Assembly: GCA_039976075.1 (NCBI GenBank)
Contig: JBDWFY010000013.1
Coordinates: 744,001 to 808,000 of the forward strand
Length of the DNA: 64,000 nt
Reading direction: 5' to 3'
Source: JBDWFY01 sp039976075
GTDB lineage: Bacteria > Pseudomonadota > Alphaproteobacteria > Rhizobiales > Stappiaceae
A model generated the notes under the pieces. That model was not told the DNA's origin. It made no database searches and saw only the letters and a program-made list of their open reading frames with translations. Shown piece after piece: positions 1 to 9,083 of this stretch. Position 1 is the stretch's first letter; the number at the start of each line of letters is the position of its first letter. A program made the position numbers and the translations under genes.

Positions 1-246
1 CTGTCGGAAGGCATCGCAGAAAATGCGCAGGCCATAGATCTGGTCACGGTGTTTGGCTATGGATTTCCCCGTTGGCGTGGTGGTCTGATGCACTATGCGG
101 ACTCGCTGGGAATTGAGCATGTCATCGCGCGGCTGGAAGAACTTGCAGAGGAAGATCCGGTAGTCTGGCGCGTGAGCACCACTCTTTTAGATTGTAAGAA
201 AAAAGGTATCTCATTGGCTGAATTCCAAGTCCCGGAAGTCGATTGA
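1..246 (+). CDS. C-terminal end of a FadB/FadJ-like 3-hydroxyacyl-CoA dehydrogenase (partial)
   Basis: The reading frame is open from base 1 and ends at a TGA. The visible 81 residues contain GYGFPRWRGG followed by MHYAD, the hallmark near the C-terminus of multifunctional fatty-acid beta-oxidation proteins (enoyl-CoA hydratase plus 3-hydroxyacyl-CoA dehydrogenase). The enzyme would oxidise 3-hydroxyacyl-CoA with NAD in the cytoplasm. The N-terminal domains lie outside the window, so I cannot tell FadB from FadJ or from a short-chain variant. It is followed by about 500 bases without a gene and does not look co-transcribed with the LacI gene. Confidence 0.85.
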   Translation: MSEGIAENAQAIDLVTVFGYGFPRWRGGLMHYADSLGIEHVIARLEELAEEDPVVWRVSTTLLDCKKKGISLAEFQVPEVD

Positions 247-756
247 GTCATTTTCTGAGTTACTCGCATGTCTCGGACTTAATCGTTCCACGCGGCAATC
301 CGATTTGAAGCAGCTGATATTGAGTGATCAGCCTTTTACTTTCCTTGTAACTGATTGACTGATGGGTCATCCGACCGCACGGTCTGTGGGAACTTATTTG
401 ATAAAAATATCAATCAACACCCAGTCGGCGTGCATTTCTGGTGTGATGGAATAATAAATCAGTCCGATGATCACGTGAGAGCGTAAATACTGTTGAAGGG
501 TCAAGAAATCAGCCGCAACTCTTGTTTGCTTACAATTGATTTATTGCTGAAATTCAGATCCAAGTTATTTTTGAGGCTATGCATGCAGCCGATTGTTATA
601 GTCAATATCAGACGATATCACGGTGCACTCATATCCAAAGGGTGGCCCTGGATGCGATCTGCCCTCTGTGGAAAGCACTGTATCGCGGACTGAAAACGCG
701 CCATACACTAGCGTGCGAACGGGACCTGCCGAATAAAGGCAGATCAGGAGCGGTCT
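247..756. other. Intergenic region between the beta-oxidation gene and the LacI regulator
   Basis: No convincing gene is seen here. Short open frames begin at 493 and 579 but have no family resemblance and run into the regulator. The one structured element is GACCGCACGGTC at 373-384, five-base arms around a two-base centre, which could be an operator or a small hairpin. AGGAG just before 757 is the ribosome site of the LacI gene. No TTTAC-N4-GTAAA copy was found here, so I see no sign that the regulator controls itself through that site. Confidence 0.5.
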
Positions 757-1806
757 ATGAAGGCGAAAATGACAAAAAGAAAAATAAAAACAATGGAAGA
801 GCTTTCCGAGGCGATCGGTGTATCGCGTCCGACGCTTTCCAAATATTTTCAGGACCCGACGGTTGTTCGAAAGTCAACGAAAGCGAAAATTGAGGGCGCA
901 TTATCCGAAGTCGACTATGTACCGAATTTTTTTGCGACGCGATTGAACCGAACGAAAACGCGGCTTATCGGTGTTATTGTGCCGCATCTGAATGACATGT
1001 TCTATACCAACCTCATTCAGATCATCGAACAGGCTGCCTTCGAGGAAGAATTCACGATTATCACGCAAAGCTCGCATGGAAGCCAGGCTGGCGAGTTGCG
1101 TGCAATTGAAAATTTGAGATCGATGAATGTTGATGGTGCCATCATTGCACCGATAGGCAAAGACAGTGATCGGGCGACATTCAGGAAGTTGAATTCCGAA
1201 TTGCCTCTGGTGCTTCTGGATTCAGTTCTTCCCGGCGTAGCCGGTGAATTCTCATTTGTCGGTACGGACAACAATCAAAGCGTCCGTTTGCTCGTGGACT
1301 ACTTGTGCCGTTCCGGTCAGCCACCGGTTTTCCTGGGCACATCAAAGGTCAATGAAAATTCTTCTCAGCGCGAAAATGCCTATGCAAATAGAATGATTGA
1401 GCTGGGTCATACGCCTGAGCATATTAATCGCCGCACTCGGACGATGCCCTGGGAATTTGAAGATTTCGCCTATCGGCTCTTTTCGGAAAAACTTGCTGAC
1501 GGGCTTTATCATGACGCGACCATACTGTGCGCCAACGACCGTGTCGCAATGGGCGCGCTGCGGGCTGCCAATGAACATGGTTTGTTCGAAAAAAGCGGTC
1601 AGGGAAATGCCGCGCCTTTTAGATTGGCCGGCCATGACAATCATCCATTGAGCGCATTTCTGTGGCCGAGTCTGACAACCGCCTCCCAGAATACAGAGCA
1701 GATCGGCGTTACCGCCTTTCGGACTCTCGTTGAAAAAATGGACAATAAAACACGCAATCGCACACAGCTTTTTGAGGCGCAACTGGTCTTGCGGGATTCC
1801 GCTTAA
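757..1806 (+). CDS. LacI-family transcriptional regulator
   Basis: 349 residues. An N-terminal helix-turn-helix (about residues 11-60, with ELSEAIGVSRPTLSKYF and the hinge-type DYVPNFFATRLN) is followed by a periplasmic-binding-like effector domain starting at LIGVIVPHLND. This is the usual LacI/GalR length and layout. The ATG at 757 is preceded by AGGAG at good spacing, better than the internal ATG at 769. It is convergent with the next gene and lies at the edge of the sugar-catabolic locus, so it is the obvious candidate to bind the shared palindromes at 3072, 5582 and 15330. The effector is unknown; by family it would be the imported sugar or a pathway intermediate. Confidence 0.93.
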   Translation: MKAKMTKRKIKTMEELSEAIGVSRPTLSKYFQDPTVVRKSTKAKIEGALSEVDYVPNFFATRLNRTKTRLIGVIVPHLNDMFYTNLIQIIEQAAFEEEFTIITQSSHGSQAGELRAIENLRSMNVDGAIIAPIGKDSDRATFRKLNSELPLVLLDSVLPGVAGEFSFVGTDNNQSVRLLVDYLCRSGQPPVFLGTSKVNENSSQRENAYANRMIELGHTPEHINRRTRTMPWEFEDFAYRLFSEKLADGLYHDATILCANDRVAMGALRAANEHGLFEKSGQGNAAPFRLAGHDNHPLSAFLWPSLTTASQNTEQIGVTAFRTLVEKMDNKTRNRTQLFEAQLVLRDSA

Positions 1807-1825
1807 CGGCCAGCGTGCTTGATGC

Positions 1826-2971
1826 TCACCGCATTTTTTGGGGCAGCCAATCTTCAAATCCTTCAATTGCAGCCGGGCGCTTGACAAGTGTAGTTAAACA
1901 GACTTCGGCACCGGTGCCGCATGCCTTGTTGATGGCGGTCATGGCTTCAAGGATATGCAATCCCAGAGAGCAGTCAGTCCGTGCGGGGCGATTCTCACGG
2001 ATCGCGCAGACCATGTCTGCCAGCCCGGCAAATCGGTAGTTTGCGATGGACGGATTTTGGGGCGGCCAGTTGATGCCGCCCAAGTCCATGTTTTCCGTAT
2101 CGAACTCACGCCAGCCGCCTGTGAAGCTCGCAAGATGAACTGAGCCGCCGAATGTATCGGGATCGGGAAGTTTCAGTGTTCCTTTTGTGCCGTGCAGTTC
2201 AATGTGCGCATTTGAATGTCCGTGAACATCCCAGGAGGCGCCAAACACAATCTGTGCGCCTGAGTGGAATTCAAGCAAGGACAGATGCGACGTTGGCACT
2301 TCAGCTTTGAATGCATGGCCAAATGTGGGGCCTTCGGCAGTGATCTTGCGGGAGGTTTCGCCTTCTCTGGCCATAGCAAGCACGCGTTTGATAGGCCCCA
2401 GAAGTGACACCAGCATTGTCAGGTAATAGGGCCCCATATCCATAACCGGCCCAGCACCGTCCTGATAATAGAACTGGGGCGCGGGATGCACATGCTCCAT
2501 TCCCTTGCTGAACATCAGAGCAGTTCCGATGATCACCTCGCCAATCTGGCCCTGATCGATCAATCGCCGTGCCTTTTGGCCCGCTGCACCCAAAAAAGTG
2601 TCCGGAGCGATGGCAAGTCGTAAATTGCTCTCTTGCGCGTGTCTGTGAAGCGAAACGCCCTGCTCCAGCGTAACTGCCAGTGGCTTTTCGCTATAGACGT
2701 GCTTCCCGGCGTCCAGCGCGCGCTTTGTGACTTCGAAATGGGCAGAGGGTACGGTCAGATTAATCATTACGTCGACATCGGGATGGTCGAAGATCTGGCC
2801 CAAGCTCAAACTTTCAATACCGAACCGGTCTGCACAGGTGCGCGCTCGGTCTTCTGACAGGTCGGCACAGAATTGAATGTCCGCGCCGGGAAAGAGTGAT
2901 GCATTTGTCAGATAGGTTTCCGATATATTGCCGCATCCCACTACGCCTATTTTGAGATTTCTGTCCATCAT
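1826..2971 (-). CDS. Gfo/Idh/MocA-family oxidoreductase (first copy)
   Basis: 381 residues. The Rossmann start IGVVGCGNIS binds NAD(P), and YSEKPLAV carries the EKP motif whose lysine is catalytic in this family. The remainder matches the C-terminal alpha/beta substrate domain. Such enzymes oxidise or reduce a hydroxyl or keto group on sugars, cyclitols or glycosides. The gene is divergent from the TIM-barrel isomerase at 3164 and shares an intergenic region containing a LacI-type palindrome. It is only distantly similar to the second Gfo/Idh/MocA protein of the locus (12381-13445), so two different redox steps are likely. Two ATGs are adjacent at the start; the upstream one is used here. Confidence 0.9.
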   Translation of the reverse strand: MMDRNLKIGVVGCGNISETYLTNASLFPGADIQFCADLSEDRARTCADRFGIESLSLGQIFDHPDVDVMINLTVPSAHFEVTKRALDAGKHVYSEKPLAVTLEQGVSLHRHAQESNLRLAIAPDTFLGAAGQKARRLIDQGQIGEVIIGTALMFSKGMEHVHPAPQFYYQDGAGPVMDMGPYYLTMLVSLLGPIKRVLAMAREGETSRKITAEGPTFGHAFKAEVPTSHLSLLEFHSGAQIVFGASWDVHGHSNAHIELHGTKGTLKLPDPDTFGGSVHLASFTGGWREFDTENMDLGGINWPPQNPSIANYRFAGLADMVCAIRENRPARTDCSLGLHILEAMTAINKACGTGAEVCLTTLVKRPAAIEGFEDWLPQKMR

Positions 2972-3071
2972 GTGTCATTCCTGTTGGTGATTTGCGGCAT
3001 GCCGACGACGATTTCATTTTGCACGTCTGCGGAAATCCTGAAAGAAAAAATTACGACCGAAAATTTATAAG

Positions 3072-3085
3072 TTTACACGCGGTAA
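3072..3085. promoter_or_regulatory. Candidate LacI operator, copy 1
   Basis: TTTACACGCGGTAA lies between the divergent genes starting at 2971 and 3164. Read on the minus strand it is TTACCGCGTGTAAA, which matches the copy at 15330-15343 at 11 of 14 positions. It is the least symmetrical of the three copies. Its position would let one bound dimer control both directions. Confidence 0.55.
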
Positions 3086-3163
3086 TAAATCGCCGAGATT
3101 GCGAATGCGAAACTCCCCGGCGAATTCGCTCACCGGGATGAAGGCAATTTGAGGAATGGACGG

Positions 3164-3979
3164 ATGTCTTCTGCTTTTAAATTCGGCTGTCAAACCTTTA
3201 CCTGGGAGATGAACAAGGACCGCTGGGTCGGGTCGCTCCCGGAGATTGTCCAAACTGTAGCGGCTGCCGGTTATAAAGGTATTGAAATATCCGATGTGAT
3301 GCTGGGCGAGTTTGGCAAGCGACCGAAGGATTTGAAGGCACTGCTGGATGAGCATGAATTGCAGTTGATCGCTGTGGGTTTCTCCTCGGATACGGGATTT
3401 ACTCAGCCGGAAAGTGTCGCAGAAGATGTCGAAATCGGGGAATACTGGATCGATTTTGTCAAAGGCATTGGCTGTGATTGCGTTTCAATCGGCTCTCCAA
3501 CCAACTACACCGACATCCCGGCTGACGAAGCTTTCCCCATCGCCGCTGAAATTTGCAGCAAAATAGGCGCTTTGGGCGGGACACGTGGAATCTCGGTTGG
3601 GCTGCATCCCAGCTCACATCATCAGACTTTGTTGCCTAGCCTCGAGGAATATAAGCGGATATTCGATTTGATGGATCCTGAGCTGGTGCGATATGTTCCG
3701 GACACCGGGCACATCATCAAGGGTGGCAATGGTGTGCGGGAGGTTCTGGAAACGTTCATTGACCGGATACTCTATGCCCATGTGAAGGATGTATCTGCAG
3801 ACGGGTCCCAGTGGCGCATGCTCGGTGAGGGTGCCTGCGATCTTTCCGATATACTGGCTTGTCTTTCTGCTGCGCCGAATTTCAATGGCTGGGTGGTTGT
3901 GGAAGAAGAATCCGATCAGGGCAGCGCAGATCCGACGGCGGCGGTCGCTGAAAACTACAAGAAGATGATTGCTGTATGA
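3164..3979 (+). CDS. Sugar phosphate isomerase/epimerase-family TIM-barrel protein (first copy)
   Basis: 271 residues. The protein begins FGCQTFTWEM and shows the spaced acidic and histidine residues of the xylose-isomerase-like barrel: GYKGIEISD, VGLHPSSHHQ, VPDTGHI, YAHVKDV and VVVEEESD. Relatives include IolE, IolI, hydroxypyruvate isomerase and ketose 3-epimerases. The ATG at 3164 has GAGGA eight bases upstream, whereas the earlier TTG at 3149 has no such site. It lies upstream of the ABC ATPase on the same strand and probably shares its transcript. The exact reaction (isomerisation, epimerisation or dehydration of a keto-sugar or inosose) cannot be read from the sequence. Confidence 0.88.
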   Translation: MSSAFKFGCQTFTWEMNKDRWVGSLPEIVQTVAAAGYKGIEISDVMLGEFGKRPKDLKALLDEHELQLIAVGFSSDTGFTQPESVAEDVEIGEYWIDFVKGIGCDCVSIGSPTNYTDIPADEAFPIAAEICSKIGALGGTRGISVGLHPSSHHQTLLPSLEEYKRIFDLMDPELVRYVPDTGHIIKGGNGVREVLETFIDRILYAHVKDVSADGSQWRMLGEGACDLSDILACLSAAPNFNGWVVVEEESDQGSADPTAAVAENYKKMIAV

Positions 3980-4065
3980 CGCCGATGGGTGTCTGAAACT
4001 GCCGAATTCGCACGGGTATCGCCGGCAATCGTTCGTTAAAACGGGACAGGGTCAACGGAGCAGTC

Positions 4066-5211
4066 ATGGCTGAAGTCGTTCTGGAGAAGATAAACAAGAT
4101 TTACCCAAATGGCTTTCAGGCAATCCGGGACCTCGACCTGGAAATCACCGACGGTGAGTTTCTCATTCTGGTGGGTCCCTCTGGCTGCGGAAAATCAACC
4201 GCTTTGCGGATGATCGCCGGCCTTGAGGATACAAGTGGCGGCGAGTTGTCGATCGGTGGCAAAAGCGTTGTGGATGTCCCGCCAAAAGATCGCGACATTG
4301 CCATGGTTTTTCAGAATTATGCACTCTATCCCCATATGACGGTGTTTGAGAATATCGCCTTTTCCCTGAAACTTGCAGGCATGAAAAAACCTGCGCGCGA
4401 AAAACGCGTGAATGAGGTTGCAAAAACGCTTGAACTACAAACGATGCTGGACAAGAAGCCCAAGGAACTCTCCGGCGGGCAGCGACAGCGCGTTGCGATG
4501 GGCCGTGCCATGGTGCGTGAGCCGGCCGCTTTTTTAATGGACGAACCGCTTTCAAATCTGGATGCAAAACTACGGGTACAGATGCGTGCGGAAATCGCGA
4601 GGCTTCAGCGAGAGTTGGGCGTTACGACGATCTATGTCACCCATGACCAGATCGAAGCAATGACGATGGGTGACCGCGTGGCTGTTCTCAAGGACGGCGT
4701 TTTGCAGCAGGTTGATACGCCAAAAAACTTGTATCATCATCCGGTCAATGCGTTTGTTGCCGGATTTATCGGCTCGCCCTCGATGAATTTGTTCGAGGCG
4801 ATATTCCATGACGGGCAGTTGGAAGTTGGTTCAACATCGATCGCCGTTTCCGAAACTGTTTTGGCACGTGCGCCAAAATTAAAGGATCACAACGGATCAA
4901 AAATAGTGCTCGGAATCCGCCCGGAGGATTTGTTTGACAGCGAGGTTGATCCATCTGTTGTGCGTCCGACAATTCCCGGGTTGGTGACAGCTGTCGAGGA
5001 ACTGGGCGCAGAGCATATTGCACATTTGAAATTCGACGCGGCACGGGTCGATTCCGGTGACCCGGACGTTGTCGAGGAACTGGGCAGCTCTGCAAATGCT
5101 GTGGCAAAGTTCGATGCACGCAGCACCGCTGCTGCGGGTGATCAGATACACGTGGCGATTGATGTGGAGAAACTGCATTTCTTCGACCCCCAGACGCATG
5201 TTGCAATCTGA
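4066..5211 (+). CDS. ABC transporter ATP-binding protein, UgpC/MsmK/MalK type
   Basis: 381 residues. Walker A GPSGCGKST is near residues 37-45, the Q-loop falls in VFQNYALYPHMT, the signature LSGGQRQRVAMGRA starts near 135, and Walker B FLMDEPLSNLDAKL starts near 156. A C-terminal TOBE-type regulatory extension contains IVLGIRPEDL. This is the ATPase class that energises family-1 carbohydrate importers. Its partners are the binding protein and two permeases at 5829-8994. A gap of about 600 bases with its own operator separates it from them, so the ATPase may be made from the isomerase promoter and the rest from a second promoter. Confidence 0.95.
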   Translation: MAEVVLEKINKIYPNGFQAIRDLDLEITDGEFLILVGPSGCGKSTALRMIAGLEDTSGGELSIGGKSVVDVPPKDRDIAMVFQNYALYPHMTVFENIAFSLKLAGMKKPAREKRVNEVAKTLELQTMLDKKPKELSGGQRQRVAMGRAMVREPAAFLMDEPLSNLDAKLRVQMRAEIARLQRELGVTTIYVTHDQIEAMTMGDRVAVLKDGVLQQVDTPKNLYHHPVNAFVAGFIGSPSMNLFEAIFHDGQLEVGSTSIAVSETVLARAPKLKDHNGSKIVLGIRPEDLFDSEVDPSVVRPTIPGLVTAVEELGAEHIAHLKFDAARVDSGDPDVVEELGSSANAVAKFDARSTAAAGDQIHVAIDVEKLHFFDPQTHVAI

Positions 5212-5828
5212 ATGTCCTTGCTTTCGGACGATATCACAACCGCCAGAGTGCTGGCGCAAGAGCCGGGACAGTTCCCTATTTGTTGCATTGTCCTATCGTA
5301 AGTCTGGCGTTTGTTTGAAGACCGAGTGTGCTTTCGCTCTTTCCTGATGTGATTTCGCGCGGGTAGCGCAGACAACACCGAATTTCCTTCTGATTGAAAC
5401 CCGACACGCCTGCAGATCAGGCCGTTGGACAAGGTCGCCTGGCCATTCAGTTCCCCGCAAAACGCAGGTGAGAAATCGTCCGGTGATAAACCAGTGTGCC
5501 GGTAGAGGGAGGTCATTCGATCCGCGGTTAAAATTTCAGCCCGCCGGACTGATTCAGAAATCATCATGAGAGATCCAATAATTTACGAAAGTAAAATTTT
5601 ACGCAATCACACGTTAATTATTTTTTTGATCGAAAAATCAACGATAATGGATAAATAAGTGTTTAATAACAAAGTATTATAAGTTTCTTGCTGAAATCGA
5701 ACGCATTTTAGAAGCTGCGAAGTTGATAAAACTTTGTTGACTCCAGTGAAAGACATCCAGTTTAGTAAACATTGTGTGCACCGAGGATTTTGATTGGAGC
5801 CGTCACACATCTAAAGGGAGGTAAGGAA
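5212..5828. other. Long regulatory gap before the binding-protein gene
   Basis: 617 bases without a credible gene; the open frames here overlap the ATPase end or lack any family pattern. CGCCAG-agtg-CTGGCG at 5241-5256 is a six-base-pair hairpin just after the ATPase gene without a T run. From about 5570 the DNA becomes AT-rich and carries the best LacI-type palindrome (5582-5595). Directly after it, from about 5597 to 5619, lies a looser inverted repeat with ATTTTACG and CGTTAATT arms. A further short palindrome, GTTTAGTAAAC, is at 5760-5770. I could not settle a convincing -35/-10 pair. Confidence 0.5.
5582..5595. promoter_or_regulatory. Candidate LacI operator, copy 2
   Basis: TTTACGAAAGTAAA has perfect TTTAC/GTAAA arms around four bases. 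It matches 12 of 14 positions of the minus-strand reading of the copy at 15330-15343. It lies 233 bases upstream of the binding-protein start, so it would sit at a promoter far from the start codon, or act on one nearer the ATPase end. Confidence 0.6.
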
Positions 5829-7076
5829 ATGAACTTAAAAAAATCAGTTCTTCTACTACAATCCGCTGCATTGGCTGTGGGTTTAAGTCTGTCAAGTGTG
5901 CAGGCTGAAACCAACATTGAGTTTATCCAGTGGTGGGAACCTGAACTGCCTGCTGGTGCACTTCGAGGCATCATGGATGATTTCGAAGCGTTGAACCCGG
6001 ACATCAAGGTTACGCTTGTCAGCGGCCCGTATTCAGCTACACGCGATCAGATCGTTGTCGGTGCTGCTAGCGGTACGCTTAGTGATGTTGTCGGGCTTGA
6101 CGGTGCCTGGGTGAACGATCTTGCGAAACAGGGCGCTATCGCCCAGCTCGACGATCTCATGAGTGCTTCTAATTTCGACGCAAGTGAAGTTGCTGCGATC
6201 ATCAAGCTCAACGGTGGCAGCTACATGTTCCCGGTTGCATCCTTCGTCTACCCGATATTCGTGAATCTCAGCATGTTTGAGGAAGCTGGTGTCGAAGGTT
6301 TGCCGGCAAATAGATCGGAATTTGCAGCAGCGGCGAAGAAACTGACTGATGCTTCCAAAAATCAGTATGGCTGGGTCCTTCCCCTGTCGCTACAGGCTCC
6401 AAATGGGATCCAGAACGACGTGATGTCGTGGGTCTGGGCATCCGGCAAGAGCATGCTCAAGGATGGTCAGCCTGATCTGGTCAATGAGGATGTGGTTGGT
6501 GCGCTCGAGTACATCAAGGGAATGTATGACGAAGGTTTGATTTCCCCCGGAACGTTCGCCAAGAAAGAGCAGGACAAGGTCGAAGAATTCGTCAACGGCA
6601 GAGTTGGAATGATGGTCGATTCACTCGCCCACATCAATCTGATCCGCGAGCGGAATCCCGAGCTGAAGTTTACGATCTCTGCTCTACCGGCCGCCGATGG
6701 TTATGATGGCAAAAGAGGCCTTCCCTATGCATCATGGGGCATTGGTGTCAGCGAGCATAGCGAGCACAAAGAAGAGGCTTTCAAGCTCGTAGCCTATCTC
6801 TTGAGCACTGAAGTCAATGCCAAACTCGTATCAATTGCCAACGCATTCCCAGGTAATGTGAATGCCAAGCCTGATTTCGTCGCTTCGGACGAACTTTTCG
6901 GGAAAGCATTTGAAATCTTCCAGTCAGGATATCTCGCCAATGAGTTCGTTGGCCTGCCAGTTGCTGAAGAGCTGATGAGGCAGCTGGACGAAGAAGTCCA
7001 ATTGATGCTGGACGGCAAGCAAACCGCTCAGGAAGCGGCTGCCAAAGCTCAGGAAAAGTGGAAATCTGAGTTTTAA
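5829..7076 (+). CDS. Extracellular solute-binding protein, family 1 (carbohydrate ABC importer)
   Basis: 415 residues. The start at 5829 is fixed by a strong GGAGGTAAGGA ribosome site and by the signal peptide that follows (MNLKKS, a hydrophobic stretch, and a VQA cleavage site before ETNIEF). The mature start IEFIQWWEPE and the segment RVGMMVDSLAHI are typical of sugar-binding lipid-free periplasmic proteins of this family. It would bind the substrate in the periplasm and deliver it to the permeases. A strong hairpin follows the stop codon. The family covers mono-, di- and oligosaccharides, polyols and glycerol phosphates, so the ligand is not predicted. Confidence 0.93.
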   Translation: MNLKKSVLLLQSAALAVGLSLSSVQAETNIEFIQWWEPELPAGALRGIMDDFEALNPDIKVTLVSGPYSATRDQIVVGAASGTLSDVVGLDGAWVNDLAKQGAIAQLDDLMSASNFDASEVAAIIKLNGGSYMFPVASFVYPIFVNLSMFEEAGVEGLPANRSEFAAAAKKLTDASKNQYGWVLPLSLQAPNGIQNDVMSWVWASGKSMLKDGQPDLVNEDVVGALEYIKGMYDEGLISPGTFAKKEQDKVEEFVNGRVGMMVDSLAHINLIRERNPELKFTISALPAADGYDGKRGLPYASWGIGVSEHSEHKEEAFKLVAYLLSTEVNAKLVSIANAFPGNVNAKPDFVASDELFGKAFEIFQSGYLANEFVGLPVAEELMRQLDEEVQLMLDGKQTAQEAAAKAQEKWKSEF

Positions 7077-7097
7077 ACCTCCCAGACTAACCGTGAA

Positions 7098-7131
7098 GAG
7101 ATGCCGCAATAAAAACCAATTGCGGCATCTC
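7098..7131 (+). other. Strong intercistronic hairpin between binding-protein and permease genes
   Basis: GAGATGCCGCAAT at 7098-7110 pairs perfectly with ATTGCGGCATCTC at 7119-7131, giving a 13-base-pair stem with an eight-base A-rich loop. No T run follows, so it is not a classical terminator. Its place between the binding-protein and permease genes is where stabilising or attenuating hairpins occur in other sugar ABC operons (malE-malF being the known case). It would let the binding protein be made in excess over the membrane proteins. Confidence 0.75.
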
Positions 7132-7188
7132 GCCTGCGTTTGCCAAGCTTGGTAAGCTATTGCAAAATGCCCAGGACTGACTGAAGCG

Positions 7189-8142
7189 GTGGACAATATT
7201 GTGAGCAGATCGCTGGTTTCCGACCAGAATGACTCTTTACTGAACAGACTGCGACGCACGTTACTTTCTCAAAGAAATCGCCGCGCAATCGTGCCTTACT
7301 TTTACATGGCACCGACGGTCATATTGTTTTCAGTCTTGATGCTGTTTCCCATGATTGTCGTTATTCGCTACTCGCTTTATGACGGCGCGATCCTGCAGCG
7401 TAATCCGACATTTGTCGGTTTTGACAACTTCATAACCATTTTCAGTGATCCCGTGTTCAGGGAATCCATCGCCCATACGATGTACTTCACTGTCATGAGT
7501 GTGGTTTTTCATCTGCTTATTGGACTGCTGTTTGCCCTGATGCTGAATTCCGACCGGGTTCATCCGGTGGTCAGAAGTATCCTGAGGGTTCTTTACATCC
7601 TGCCCTGGCTCTTCACCGCCGTCATCATTGCCATCATCTGGAGGCTCATTCTGGAGCCTATTGGTGTGATCAACCATATCCTGATCGGATTGAATATCAT
7701 CGACGGCTACGTGGAATGGTTTTCATCGTCAGCCACAGCAATTCATGCGCTGACATTCGTCAACATATGGGCCGGCTATCCACTTTACATGGTGAGTTTG
7801 TTGGCGGGGCTTCAGGGTATACCGGATGAACTTTACGAAGCGGCCAGTATTGATGGCGCGAATGAGCCGCAGAAGTTCTGGTACATAACGATCCCTCAGC
7901 TCATGCCGATCATGATCAGTATCGCGTTGCTGGATTTCATCTGGACCATGCAGGTATTTCCGCTCGTGTGGATGACAACCGGTGGTGGTCCGATTCATGC
8001 GACTGAGATGTTGAGTACCTACACCTACAAGCTCGCTTTTTCGCGATACGAATTCTCGCTTGCGTCAGCGAGCGCGGTGGTGATGTTGATTCTATCAATG
8101 AGCATGACCTATTTCTACATCAAGCATCAGAGAGCGAGATAA
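7189..8142 (+). CDS. ABC sugar transporter permease, MalF/UgpA type
   Basis: 317 residues with a cytoplasmic N-terminus and about six membrane segments, beginning VPYFYMAPTVILFSVLMLF. The EAA loop that contacts the ATPase is seen as YEAASIDGANEP followed by FWYITIPQL. It forms the inner-membrane channel with the next gene. The start is uncertain: GTG at 7189 or GTG at 7201, with no strong ribosome site before either. The gene follows the hairpin at 7098-7131 and is six bases before the second permease. Confidence 0.92.
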   Translation: MDNIVSRSLVSDQNDSLLNRLRRTLLSQRNRRAIVPYFYMAPTVILFSVLMLFPMIVVIRYSLYDGAILQRNPTFVGFDNFITIFSDPVFRESIAHTMYFTVMSVVFHLLIGLLFALMLNSDRVHPVVRSILRVLYILPWLFTAVIIAIIWRLILEPIGVINHILIGLNIIDGYVEWFSSSATAIHALTFVNIWAGYPLYMVSLLAGLQGIPDELYEAASIDGANEPQKFWYITIPQLMPIMISIALLDFIWTMQVFPLVWMTTGGGPIHATEMLSTYTYKLAFSRYEFSLASASAVVMLILSMSMTYFYIKHQRAR

Positions 8143-8148
8143 CCGGTC

Positions 8149-8994
8149 ATGCCCAGGTCCAAGGCTCGAAAAACTGATTATCTGACATGGCTGATTTACT
8201 TCGGGTTGGCTATTGGGTTGGTGTTTGCCGGATTTCCCGTGCTTTGGATGCTGTTCAGCTCTTTGAAATCAAACACAGAGATCTTTGCTTTACCGCCGAG
8301 GCTGCTCCCTAAAGTATTTACGCTTGGCGCCTACGAGACAATCTTCAGCGATCCGGTGAAAATTCGGTTTTTTCTAAACAGTTATTTCGTCGCCGGTGTC
8401 GTGACGCTCCTTACCCTTGTTATTGCGACGCTGACGGCGTACGGCTTTAGCCGCTACAACTTCAGAATGAAAAAACCGCTCAATCTTTTCATAATCAGCA
8501 CCCAGACTGTGCCGCCCATCACTCTGCTCATTCCCTATTTCGGCATGGTGGTCGCGTTCGGGATATTCGACACGTATCTGGCGCTTATTTTGACGTATCT
8601 GGTCTTTACGCTGCCCTATGCGATCATTTTGATGACGGGATTTCTGAACTCGTTACCACGGGAACTGGATGAGGCGGTTCTGGTCGACGGCGGCTCCAGC
8701 TGGACAGCGCTCTGGCGCGTTATTGTGCCTGTTTCCATTCCCGGTATCGTTGCCACGGGCGTTTACACGTTTCTTCTGGCCTGGAACGAATTTCTCTTCG
8801 CGCTGACGCTCACAAAGTCGATGGATATGCGGACGGTTCCAATTGGCATTCAACTGCTGATGGGGCAGCATGCATTTGAGTGGAACGAAATGATGGCAAT
8901 GAGTGTGCTGGGTTCTCTTCCGCTTTTGCTCATCTATTTGATTGCCCAGCGATATTTCCTGGCGGGAATGACAGCGGGCTCCGTTAAAAACTAG
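8149..8994 (+). CDS. ABC sugar transporter permease, MalG/UgpE type
   Basis: 281 residues with about six membrane segments. The N-terminal LWMLFSSLKSNTEIFALPP and the EAA loop DEAVLVDGGSSWTALWRVIVP are typical of the second permease of family-1 sugar importers. It is tightly linked to the preceding permease, which completes the transporter. The following genes are convergent on the other strand, so transcription of the importer ends in the short gap at 8995-9083, where I see no clear terminator. Confidence 0.93.
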   Translation: MPRSKARKTDYLTWLIYFGLAIGLVFAGFPVLWMLFSSLKSNTEIFALPPRLLPKVFTLGAYETIFSDPVKIRFFLNSYFVAGVVTLLTLVIATLTAYGFSRYNFRMKKPLNLFIISTQTVPPITLLIPYFGMVVAFGIFDTYLALILTYLVFTLPYAIILMTGFLNSLPRELDEAVLVDGGSSWTALWRVIVPVSIPGIVATGVYTFLLAWNEFLFALTLTKSMDMRTVPIGIQLLMGQHAFEWNEMMAMSVLGSLPLLLIYLIAQRYFLAGMTAGSVKN

Positions 8995-9083
8995 AAACGT
9001 GATGTCTTGTTTTTCTTCCGGTCTTCGACTGCCCCATTGTGCAAGATGAATACCTTCAGGGCAGGTGGGCGAAGCACGTCGCG

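Noticed and set aside
5142..5567. Minus-strand open frame after the ABC ATPase.
   Set aside because: It overlaps the end of the ATPase gene and has no recognisable domain, so I left it as intergenic.
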